Positions 54,251 through 64,000 of a stretch of 64,000 nt of DNA are shown in pieces. The notes under the pieces are model-generated. The model searched no databases, was not told where the DNA came from, and saw only the letters and a list, made by a program, of their open reading frames with translations. Numbering within the stretch: position 1 is the first letter of the stretch; each line of letters starts with the position of its first letter. A program made the position numbers and the translations under genes. Origin of the DNA: Avena insularis (lineage: Eukaryota; Streptophyta; Magnoliopsida; Poales; Poaceae); assembly GCA_023614405.1 (NCBI GenBank), contig CM042691.1, positions 182,440,427 through 182,504,426 of the forward strand, written 5' to 3'.

Positions 54251-57150
54251 ATGGGTCATGTGGTCTACGCCAGTGATGTCCCTCTCATCCTCCTAGATGA
54301 TAATTGGATTCAGGCTTCCAGGCCCGTGACGACCTACACAATCATGTCAATCAGCGAGATCGATATTTATCTTGGTTTCGCTGAACCCGCCCAACCCACC
54401 CTTGAGGTGATGACCATGGCGGAAGTAGAATCCAGATCTACTTTGTCCGCAGAGGCGGAAGAGTTCAAGGTTCCAAAGAAAATCAAACCCACCCAGCCCA
54501 CTCCTGTAGTGGAAGAAGAGGTGGAAGTAACATCCGGATCCGATCTCCCAGATGAGATTGGATACATGGATGAAGAATATATTCGCTACGTCTCCGCCAT
54601 ACCTGACGTCGTAGAATAAAACTACCCTTGAAGCACAGGATGAAGGAGATGATGAAGCGCCCCTACATCGATTACAAAGAAATCACCGACATCATGGAGA
54701 ACTTTGAGATGGAGGAGGAGGAAACCTAGTTGTGCCGCTACTTCAAGAACATGAACAAGAAGAAGCATTGTTTCGTGTACCACATAAGCACTGGATCCGA
54801 CTCTGTCGATGTTAGAGCTGGTAGCGACTCGGTCCTAGACGCAATCGAAGAAAACACCGACTTACCTGGATCCCCAACAGAGTCAATCACGTCGCAGGAA
54901 CTTTGAGACGTCGACAAGGAGATAGAGGAGTACGAGCAGCAGCACGTCTCCAGACAAACGCCAGGTGAGCCAGAAACTCTTCCTAGTCCATATGATTGCA
55001 TGGATGAAAGCTACACCTCGCAGGATGACATGGACACCAGAGATTCCTTCGAGGTCTATAAGCCAACCATGACGAAAAGTACCAACGAAAGTTTATCCCT
55101 CGGTACCTGACCAAAAGCCGTCTTTGCCACTGGTATGCTTGTTAAAGCTTCTGGGTGGTGAAAGAAGAAGAAGAAGAACAAGAATCCGACTCCGGCAGAG
55201 CTGGACGTCGAGGAAACCAACGAACAAAAAGTTGATGAGGAGATCGAGATGGAGAATTAGGGAGGAGATCCGATTAATCCCACCCCGATCGGCCCTCCTT
55301 TGGATGGACACATCTTCACCAAGGGTGCACCCGAAATCTACGGAGATGCTCTAACAATTCCAATCCCAACGGCTTCGGATCTTACGCCGTAGGCACTGGA
55401 GAAAAGGGCCGAGGACATAGAAAAACACCATTTGTTTCTACTTGAAGAAGCTGCACTCATCATTGAGATGAGGCAGCAGTTAGACGGTGATCCTGCCAGA
55501 TATCAATCAAATTTCAAGCGACATCCAAACAAAACAAGGGGAGGTCCGTTTCTTCCAAACAAGAATCCAGATATCCACAAAGATCTATTTGACGGAAAAG
55601 ATGGAGAGAAGATCCGAGTCTATAGCACACCGCTGGAAAACGCTGCTGCAGTTCGAGCCATCCTTGCCAACAATTCGTCTCCACAGCAGGTCCTGCAGTG
55701 CGTTGCGTTGCTGTACAAAGGATTAAAGCAGCAGAAGACTAGCGCTGACCAAAGCGCTGACGTAAGGCTCCGCAGGGATTCGGCTCAGCGCTACCGTCCC
55801 TATGGAGAAGAAGAAAATTCCAGGACCGTCTCCTACATCCACTCTCGCCGGCTGGCGCGTGACTGGGCAAGAGTTATTCCGGCTGCGGCCGAAGACACCA
55901 TCAGGGCAATGGTTCCTCATCAGGACCATCATCAGCAAAATAATCTCTATAGAGAAGACCCGAAAATATGCCGCCAATGAGAGGATCAAGATCTTGTAGG
56001 GATGCCACCACCAAGCCGTCCGGCTGGCACCACCGGATGAAGAGATGATCCGGATCATCCTGAATCTAGTAGGGATGGTGCCCGAAGAAACAGGCATCAG
56101 AGTCAGCATAATGAGGCTCCACCGACACCACCAAGAAACCCAGCCGGAAATAATCCACCAGGGCCACCATCGCCTCCCAGCAGCGACCATGAAGGATCAC
56201 ATTGTAGCCACGGAAGCCACAAGGGCAGAGGCGGAAATGGCGAGAGAAGAAGCAGAAATCCGACTCCACCGCGCAGAATCCGTGAGCCTCCAAGGCGCAG
56301 ATCGCTCTCGCCAAACGATGCTCGCCATCGCATCGAATCAAACATAGAAGCGCAGCGGTACGAGGAAGAAGATGTGTATGTGGGACCCAAGTGATTTGGT
56401 CCACATATTCTTTAGACAAAATTTCCGGTTGACTTTGGCATCGCCAAGCACATTCAGCCCTACGATGGAGCAGCTCGGCCAGATACTTGGCTCCAAGATT
56501 TTTTCTAGGCTTGTTGCATTGCCAAAGGTGGAAACACCCTAGTTGCAGTCCGATATCTCCCACTGATGTTGAGGAAGACGGCTCGATCATGGCTCAATGA
56601 ACTGCCAGAGAATTCAATTCGTAACTGTTATGATATGCAAAGTGCGTTCTTTTCAAACTTTGAGGGAACACACAGGAGGCCCTGCACAGGCGGAGACTTG
56701 CAGCGTTGCACCCAAAGACCCAGAAAAACTTGCCGGGATTACCTCAGATGATGGATCGATACGAAGAAATCCTGCTAAGGAGTAAATCAGCAAACTGTGA
56801 TAGAAGCTTTTATTGCAGGACTTCTAGTCGGATTTTTATGTCACAGGCTGAAGCGTGACCACATCATAGATTTGGGAGAAATGATAGAGACGGCAAGCAA
56901 GTATGCTGATGCTGATGATGATTCAGAAGGGCTGCTAAATATTCTGGCCAATCCCAATGCGTCCAAACAGCCAAAGCAAACTCAGAAGCACAAGAACACC
57001 TCAGACGAAAAGCTGGCTCCGGACAACGCAGCTGTCACCGTGATGTTCAGATCGGGAGAACGAGGAGGGCGCAGAGGCAGCAGTGGTAGAGGCCGAGGAA
57101 CTTCCCGAATCGAGGGCAGAGAAGACCAGCAAACCGGAAGAACCGGATGA
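54251..57150 (+). pseudogene. Tat-2 gag region (heavily decayed)
   Basis: The likely start is the ATG at 54251 (MGHVVYASDVPLILLDD). The frame ends at TAA 54617-54619, and acidic N-terminal sequence continues in other frames. Open pieces at 55432-55980 and 56400-57150 contain the linker HPNKTRGGPFLPNKNPDI, the gag core (PYDGAARPDTWLQDFF, interrupted by a stop; ARSWLNELPENSI) and, after several shifts, FIAGLLVGFLCHRL, ETASKYADADD and an Arg/Gly-rich end. A recognisable zinc knuckle is not seen. Confidence 0.75.
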
Positions 57151-57279
57151 CATTGCCAATAATCCATGTGTCCACCACTTGGATAGTAACATAGGATCTA
57201 CCCATACAAATGCCGAGTGTCGTTTCAATAATGACATCAAGAAAGACGAATCTGTTGGCTACAGAGCCAAGCGATGAAA

Positions 57280-58151
57280 GGAATAGAAAATTCCGAGAAA
57301 GGGAAGGAGCCCAAGGAAGATTCTGACATGGAAGAGGCAGAAGCTGCCATAGATCCCAAGTCGGATGGAAAGAAGATTTTCGTGAGCATACGTCTGCTTC
57401 CTTGGATCCCAACCGGCCAAGGACAAAAAGGCAGTTATTCGTGAGCTCAATGCCACGGTTCCGGCTGTCCCCCAATTCCTGGATTGGTCAGAAGTGACTA
57501 TCACCTTTGATCGTCCAGATCACCCGAGGAAAACACATCGTCGGGGCAAGTATCCTCTGGTTCTCAAAAACACTCATGGACGGTGGGAGCACTATCAATA
57601 TTCTCTACGTCGAGACACTCCACCGCATGAAGCTACATTAGAGTTAGTTGAGTTACAGCGATGTAAATTTCCATGGCATTGTACCAGGGAGACAGAAAAA
57701 TTCTCTGGTTGAGATTACTCCGGATGTGACATTCGGAACCCAAGAAAATTACCGGACCGAGCCACTCTCCTTCGAGGTGGTACCGTTCAAAAGTGCTTAC
57801 CATGCCATCTTCGGGCGTCCGGCTTACTGGGCGTTCATGGCCCGTCCCTGTTATATCTACAACATGATTAAACTTCCAGGTCCAGAGGGCGTAATCACCG
57901 TACGAGGAAATCCAAGGAAGGCGCGAGAGTGCAACGAAGGATCTGCTGCCTTCACTGAAGTCGTGTTGCACGCCCAGGAGTACCAGGATATCAAGAAGAC
58001 CATTAATCCATCTGAGATGACCACTATGAAGAATGAGGTACTGAAGCCGAGTTTGCAATTCAAGGCGTCGGAAGAGACGAAGAAGACGTCGCTGAAGGAA
58101 GATGAGCCCTCCAAGACGACCAACATAGGGGTAGGCTTAGGCCACGCATAG
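57280..58151 (+). pseudogene. Tat-2 protease region (decayed)
   Basis: The protease active site reads LMDGGSTINILYVETL, with Asp-Gly-Gly at 57579-57587, in a frame different from the surrounding pieces. Upstream is VTITFDRPDHPR. Downstream, in 57648-58151, come FHGIVPG, FEVVPFKSAYHAIFGRPAY and the conserved KLPGPEGVITVRG. The frame ends at TAG 58149-58151, just before ESALVEFL. Confidence 0.82.
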
Positions 58152-59616
58152 GAAAGCGCGCTTGTCGAGTTCCTCAAAGCTAATAGTGATATCTTCGCAT
58201 GGAAGCCATCTGACATGACCGGAGTACCTTGGGAACTTGCCGAGCACTCTCTTAATGTGTACCCCGACGCTAAACCCGTCAAATAGTCCTTACGATGGTT
58301 TGGTGATGAAAAGCGCAAAGAAATAGCCAAGGAATTAGCCCGCTTAGAGCTAGCGGATTTTATAACAGAGGTCATCCATACAGATTGGGTGGCAAATCCT
58401 GTACTCGTCCCTAAATAGGACACCATTGATTTTAGGATGTGTGTTGATTATACCGCTTTAAACAAGGCATGCCCAAAAGATCGGTTTCCTTTGCCAAGAA
58501 TCGATCAAGTTATCGACTCAACGGCAGGGTCGGAATTAATTTGTTTTCTCGACACATATTCCGGATATCATCAAATACCGATGAAAAAGTCGGATCAAAT
58601 TAAGACGTCTTTCGTCACTCCTTTCCAAACCTTATGCTACAAAACTATGCCTTTTGGCTTAAAGAACGCAAGAGCAACATATCAACGTACCATGCAATGT
58701 TTTCTCAACGACCAAATCGGACGCAACGTCCACATATACGTAGATGACATAGCAGTTATGTCCAAAAAAAGGAAAACTTTAATTTCTGATTTGGATGAAA
58801 TGTTTGCTAGTCTACGAAAATTCAACATGATGCTAAATCCAAAGAAGTGCTTCTTTGGAATTCCAGCCAGAAAATTGTTAGGTTTCATCGTCTCTGAGCG
58901 AGGCATCGAGGTGAACCAGGAAAAAATCAAGGCTATCTTAAACATTACCAGGACAACTCGCCTGAAGGACGTACAACGCCTCACTAGTTGCATTGTAGCA
59001 GTGAGTCAGTTCGTCAGCCGGCTTGGTGAAAGAGCCGCACCTTTATATAAACTCTTGAAGAAACAAATTTTTCTGGACCCTAGAAGCTGAAACTGCACTG
59101 CAAAGTTTGAAAGATTTTCTTTCAAATCCACCAGTTCTCGCAGCGCCAGAACCTCAAGAACCTATTTTACTCTACATTGCAGCGACCAACAAGGTCATAA
59201 GCGTGGTAATAGTAGTTGAGCGCGAGGAAGAAGGCCACGAGCATAAGGTGCAGCGGCCAACTTATTATCAAAGTGAGGTCCTGACAGAATCAATGCAACG
59301 GTATCCACATCATCAGAAGCTAGCCTATGGAGTGTTCTTTGCATCCAGAAAGCTACGCCACTATTTTCAATATCACAAGATCACAGTAGTGAGCATGGCT
59401 CCTCTGCGAGATATAATCAACAACCGCGATGCTATAGGATGTGTCACAAAGTGGGGAATAGAGCTTGCAGCTTTTGACATTGATTACAAACCATGTACAG
59501 TGATCAAGTCCCAAATTCTTGCCGACTTTGTTGTTGATTGGACAGAAACGGCAAAAAACACAGGCCCTCCAGACTCGGCATTTTGGACCCTTCACTTTGA
59601 CGGATCAAAAGCATGA
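58152..59616 (+). pseudogene. Tat-2 reverse transcriptase and first RNase H
   Basis: Begins ESALVEFLKANSDIFAWKPS, then meets TAG at 58284-58286 (KPVK-stop-SL) and 58416-58418 (PK-stop-DT). The RT core in 58437-59090 has VDYTALNKACPKDRFPLPRI, FLDTYSGYHQIPM, MPFGLKNARATYQR and YVDD at residues 101-104 (58737-58748), all intact. A frame change near 59085 precedes RNase H in 59107-59616 (LLYIAATNKVIS, HHQKLAYGVFFASRKLRHYF, KSQILADFVVDWTET). Confidence 0.88.
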
Positions 59617-60011
59617 GGAGGCTCGGGGCTGGTGTGGTGCTCAAATCACCCCAAGGAGATAAGCTATTCTATGTGTTGCAAATACACTTCGCGACAACCA
59701 ATAATATTGCCGAGTACGAAGCACTGCTACATGGAATACGCATGGCCAAAAACATTGGAATATCAAGACTCATGTGTTACGGAGACTCGGATTTAGTTGT
59801 TCAGCAAATATCCGACATCTGCAACGCAAACAAGCACATGGCAGCATATAAAGTTGTTGTGGATGAATTATCTAAATCGTTTGAGGGTTTTGAGGTTCAA
59901 CACATCCCTCGAGCAGAAAATGAGGAAGCAGATGCCCTATCAAGAATAGGCTCTGCGCGGAAACAAGTACCGGATGGAGATTTTCTAGAGCATTTAAGGG
60001 TCCCCTCCTAG
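59590..60011 (+). pseudogene. Tat-2 second (archaeal-type) RNase H
   Basis: The start, FWTLHFDGSKA, is cut by TGA and continues one frame over as LGAGVVLKSPQGDK. The Glu in AEYEALLHG, the Asp in CYGDSDLVVQQ and the Asp in NEEADALSRI are all present, in contrast to Tat-1, where the middle Asp is Ala. The frame ends in TAG at 60009-60011. Confidence 0.85.
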
Positions 60012-61349
60012 TCGGAATTGATGAAGACTATCCGACGAAATCCGTCTCATCTTTAATAGCAGTTCTGGCTGTAATTCCCAGCTGGACAAAACCCTATCTG
60101 GATTTGCTGATAGACGGAAAATTACCCGAAGACGAAGTCTTGAGCCGGTAGATTGTCCGACGAGCAAAAGCATACACTATAATAAATGATGAGCTCTATA
60201 AGGGGAGTGTTTCTAGAGTGTTTCAGAGATGTATTTATTCGGAAGAAGGAATGGAAATCTTAAGAGAAATCCACGAAGGCGACTGTGGTCACCATGCTGT
60301 AGGCAGATCCTTAGTGGCAAAAGCTTTTCGACACAAATTCTTTTGTCTTACAGCTAAGGCAGACGCCGATAAACTGGTCAAAACATGCAAGGGCTGCCAA
60401 AAGTATGCTCATCAGGCACATGTTCCGGCTGAGCAGTTGTGAACAATCCCTATTACATGGCAATTCGCGGTCTGGGGGCTTGATATGGTAGGGCCGTTTC
60501 GCATGGCAAAATGTGGATTCACTCACCTACTAGTGATGGTGGATAAATTCACAAAATGGATTGAGGCTAAACCCGTAAAAAATTGCGATGGAGCCACAGC
60601 CAGAATATTCTTCGAGGACGTAATCATCAGATTCAGATATCCTCACAGTATAATTACTAACAACGAGGGCAACTTTTCCATGGGGGAACTTGCCGAATTC
60701 TACGAAGAGCAAGGGATCCGACTCGATATTGCATCAATCGCACATCCACAAGCCAATGGACAAGTCGAAAGAACTAATGGCCTTATTCTACAAGGAATCC
60801 GACCTTGCCTTGAGGCACCACTTCGTCGGGCCGTGGGGGCTTGGGCGGAAGAATTACTGTTTGTGATTTGGAGCTTACATACAACTCTTAACAGATCAAC
60901 CGGCTATACTCCTTTCTTCTTGGTCTATGGTGCAAAAGCAGTTCTTCTGAGTGATCTAATCCATCAAGCTCCACGAGTCAAATTGTATATCGAAGAAGAT
61001 GCAGAAGTTTCTCGGCAAGATGATTTTGATATAATCGAATAAGTACGCGTCATTCCTGAACAGATAATCGAAGAAGTATCATAGTCAGAGAGTGCAAAAC
61101 CATTCTTTCAGAAAAGGCGATTTAGTTCTCCGACTTGTGCAAAAGAGAAAGCACAAACTTTACCCAATTTGTGAAGGACCTTTTATGGTTAGCAGAGTTC
61201 TGCATAATGGGTCATATTATTTAACAGACATGAGACCAGTCAAGGAAAGACCTGATACTCGGAAAAGGAAGAGAGCTGGTGGCAGCACAGACCCGGATGA
61301 AATAGAGCATCCCTGGAATATTGCACGGCTACGTCCCTTCTATTCTTAG
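60012..61349 (+). pseudogene. Tat-2 integrase (decayed)
   Basis: The zinc module is in 60218-60442 (REIHEGDCGHHAVG, then CKGCQKYA) and ends with TGA, a likely change of Arg. The core (60485-61042) has the first Asp in GLDMVGPF, but the second, normally in IITDNGTNF, is Asn in IITNNEGNF; the Glu in GQVERTNG is present. TAA ends it at 61040-61042. The C-terminal module returns in 61092-61349 (RKGDLVLRLVQ, CEGPFMVSRVLHNGSYYL, WNIARLRPFYS) and ends at TAG. Confidence 0.87.
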
Positions 61350-61940
61350 TTATATTTCCTTGTAATCATATATGTACATGTTCAAAGTGAAATAAAGTAT
61401 TGGTTCCCTCATATTGTTATTTTTGAGACGTTTTTCCCATCTTATTTCCAAAAGAGCATGTATTTTTTTCTAAAATCCTAGAATAATTGAAAGTACTTTA
61501 TGCTCATGTTTGTTCTGGTTACGATTTTCGAGCAATCTAAAAATGTTACCTTAGGGTACAAAGTTTAAATTATTACCTATACTTTGATTATTTATCTGAT
61601 TTCTTAGACGAGGGTTTTTCCGAGTAATGAGTTGTTGGTAATGGAGGATGGATTTGTTTCCGAGTTTAAACTGGTTTAGCAATTGCGCTCTGTTACTCGG
61701 CAAAGTTTTCGTCCTAAAGGTTGGCCGACCCATGAAAGGGACGAGGCAGAGAGCCAGATAAACCGATAAGTATAGGCATAAAAAAAGAGTGCTTCAAAAC
61801 TTTTCAAGCACAAAGTATAAAAATATATAAACAAAAAGTTCTAAGATAGTAAAAGCATCAATTTTTACAGACCAGCACAAAATAAATATTATAGCCATCA
61901 TTACATTGCCATAAGTTTTAGATAATGCATATAAAAATGT
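61350..61940. other. Tat-2 post-integrase spacer
   Basis: AT-rich sequence following the pol end, with no reading frame of note and no LTR. Confidence 0.6.
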
Positions 61941-63884
61941 TTATGTTGCAGGCGATGGTGATGAAGCAGGTGGAATACTAGAGTCATCAGCAGTGTCGCC
62001 CTCGACCTCAGACTCCGAAGCATTACTGATCTCTGGCTCTTGACGCGAAGGAGGTGCGGCGACAGATTCGAAGAATGGCGTCGTATAGTTGTTTATCCCC
62101 GCCACCCGACAAGCATAACCTGCACAAGATTCTTGGAGGGACTTGATATCTTGCGGGTTACCCTCATCATCCTCCTCGGCAATGCCCTTGGTGACGTGCC
62201 AGATTTCCTTTTCTCTATGGTGGCTCATCACCATGGTCAGAGCTGTTTGCGCAGCAGTCCGAGCATAGGAGATCTTCCGGTCCTCAATCAGCTTTGGAAT
62301 CTCCTTCACTTTTCGCTCACCTCGTGCACTGACATTTTGTGCAAATCGGAAAGCTCGGCGGCTTCGCCAGCCTCTTCTAGAGTTTGGCAGAAATCAAACA
62401 AGACATCTCCGACGAGCTTGATGCGCTCGAGGCGAGGTTCAGAAGTGGAAGAGCCGAAAAGATTCAAGGGGGCTGGGAAAGAACCAAAATTCTGACTAAA
62501 ACAAAATTCGAAAAATGAATAACACAAAGAAAAGATTCGGAAATCTTACTAAGCATAGAGTGATTCCATTCAGCATGCTCCTTGCGGAGGCTGTCTAGTT
62601 CACTTGCTGAGGCCTGGGCAAGATCCTTTTGGATATCAAACTCTTTCTTGAGATCAGCAAGTTCTTTATCTCGGAGGGCTGGGAGCTTCTCGAGCCTCAC
62701 GGTCTCGTGATTGCTTGATTCCAAAACTATAGCTATGGATTTATCCGACTCCAAAGTTAGGGTCTCAAGTTTTTGCTGGAGTTTAGTATTCTCTGCCTCC
62801 AAGACTTTGAAGTTTTCGACCTGCTCCACCATCCTGCTGATTGGCACAACAATTCTGGAAAGACCAAAATATAAGTCGGATAACGCAACATCCGACTATG
62901 ACGAAAACATTTAACTGATAAAGAGGAAGCCGGAAAAGTTTACCTTCCGCTTCATCCTTTTCAACTTTTAACTTTGAATTTTAAAAGCGCAAAGCTTTAA
63001 TTTCTTTGCTCTTGTTGGAAATATTCTTGAGAAATTCCTGGTTGGAAGATGCAATTTTCTATTAGTTTAGAGACGAAATACTGTCAGACGGCTACTAAGA
63101 CTCGGGCTGCAAATTTAACTAAGTAAAATTATAGCATGAGCCTTGGGGGCTACATTACATCATTCTTTTGCAACCTAAAAGTATCAACCCGGATCCAATG
63201 ATCTTTATCCGACTTTATGCTTGGGGGCTAGAGGATATGATAATAAATGAAAATAAGAATTGGAAACTTACAATGTGTTCCAGGTGCAACTTTTCGAATC
63301 CGATCTTGGTCATGTGAAACACCTTCTTTGTAAGGGTGAGGGTCGGAACATCCGTCGCTGGAAGTTCACCAGATGCGACTTTAGCGTGCCGGACCAAAAT
63401 CTGCTCCGGGAGGCTGACCAGCTTGACGTCTTCCTCCTCTTGACTCGCTTCTTCTGGGTCAAGATTTGTTTCTCAAGACTGGACTGAGCCAGTTTGAGGA
63501 TCTCTTCTTTCTCCTTCCTCTTGAGGCCAGGAACAGCTGAGTCGACCACTTTAGTCACTGTACCTGTGGTCATTACCATGGGTTCATAACCCTTTTCGGG
63601 TTCACCCTTGTCAGTTGCCTGTTCATCTACAATGACCAGGGTTTTCAAGGTTTTACCAGCATCAGGGGATGCAGAACTCCCTGCGCTAATGGAGTAGTGG
63701 ATGGGGTCGATGGTGGCATAGCTGGAGAGATAACAAGCTTTTGATGACGCAAATGCTTGCCTGTCTTGCTTTCCGGCTTAATTATCGTGGTGTGGAACAT
63801 GGCAGTGCCATCGGGGATGGCAAAGAAGAGACACACGGATGCATTCGGTGGCTCACGCAACGGGTTGGGCATGGTGAACTGCAA
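61941..63884 (-). pseudogene. Tat-2 antisense gene (spliced, unassigned, partial in view)
   Basis: On the minus strand the open pieces MPNPLREPPNASVCLFFAI (from 63873), VIVDEQATDKGEPEKGYEP, EILKLAQSSLEKQILTQKKR and MVRHAKVASGELPATDV, then TKIGFEKLHLEHI, are joined by short frame changes and end at a GTAAGT donor near 63270. A second exon (about 62847-62555) is a long coiled coil (VLEAENTKLQQKLETLT, DKELADLKKEFDIQKD) with a GTAAGA donor. A third (about 62503 to 61941, with a shift near 62305) has PRLERIKLVGDVLFDFCQTL and an acidic end SNASESEVEGDTADD, then TAA. Position and layout are like the antisense gene of Tat-1, and the proteins share a coiled-coil C-terminal half, but the Transposase_28 words are not seen here; they may lie beyond the window. 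Confidence 0.65.
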
Positions 63885-64000
63885 ACACTGTGACGTACCC
63901 AGGTTTGGGGCCCTCTCGGCGAGGTAACACCCCTACTCCTACAAGATGAACTATATGAGGGAGCAAATGCCCTATACAGATGCTCCTTGAGCTGTTTCGT

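Larger units (their letters stand above)
53874..64000 (+). mobile_element. Ty3/gypsy element of the Tat lineage (Tat-2), 5' LTR truncated, runs off the window
   Basis: Partial 5' LTR, TTGGCGCC-type primer site, gag, DGGS-type protease, RT-RNase H, second RNase H, integrase and an antisense coding region in that order. The 3' LTR lies beyond the window. The U3 of the 5' LTR is missing because a copia LTR fragment abuts it. Nucleotide and protein sequence differ from Tat-1, so it is another family. Confidence 0.9.

Noticed and set aside
54008..54259. Minus-strand frame of 83 codons
   Set aside because: It lies over the Tat-2 LTR and primer site, so it is a chance frame.

Overview
The window looks like gene-poor, transposon-packed plant DNA from a grass, most likely Triticeae or a close relative. 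The reasons are BARE/WIS/Angela-type copia elements primed by initiator-Met tRNA, long Tekay-type and Tat-type Ty3/gypsy elements nested in one another, Harbinger-type MITEs with TTA/TAA target duplications, and introns with GT/AG borders. No bacterial gene, CRISPR array, rRNA or tRNA gene was seen.

Layout. (1) Positions 135-29021, plus strand: one broken, intron-rich gene with a C48 (Ulp1/SUMO-protease-like) peptidase domain, probably carried by an old DNA transposon. It is cut by a complete copia element (2035-10910, minus, TSD gcatt/gcgtt), by a complete Tekay-like gypsy element with 3.3 kb LTRs (13867-25386, minus, TSD gaatt/gaatt), and at its right end by a truncated copia element (29022 to about 32395, minus). 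(2) Positions 49490-33519, minus strand: a small host gene with a promoter-like region, a first exon and a second exon that encodes a zinc finger resembling the XS zinc finger of SGS3/FDM proteins. Its first exon is split by an old LTR remnant (47667-49180) and by a complete Tat-type gypsy element (34780-47569, plus, TSD ccatg/ccata). Its intron holds a small MITE. (3) Positions about 49590-53410: a degenerate satellite of roughly 150-200 bp monomers, each ending in telomere-like CCCTAAA blocks, interrupted by a 185 bp non-LTR insertion with a perfect 13 bp TSD and by a 304 bp MITE. (4) Positions 53417-64000: a copia LTR fragment joined to a second Tat-type gypsy element whose 3' end lies beyond the window.

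How the parts relate. Every retroelement open frame is damaged, often at catalytic residues, and most stop codons are TAG where the family has Gln, which suggests decay by cytosine deamination. Both Tat elements carry, between integrase and the 3' LTR, a spliced antisense gene; the one in the first element matches the putative gypsy-type transposon domain family (Transposase_28). The points most worth a second look are the telomere-like satellite, the XS-finger gene, the antisense genes with their GGGGGCT motifs, and the GTGAAC motif that recurs through the C48 gene's introns.
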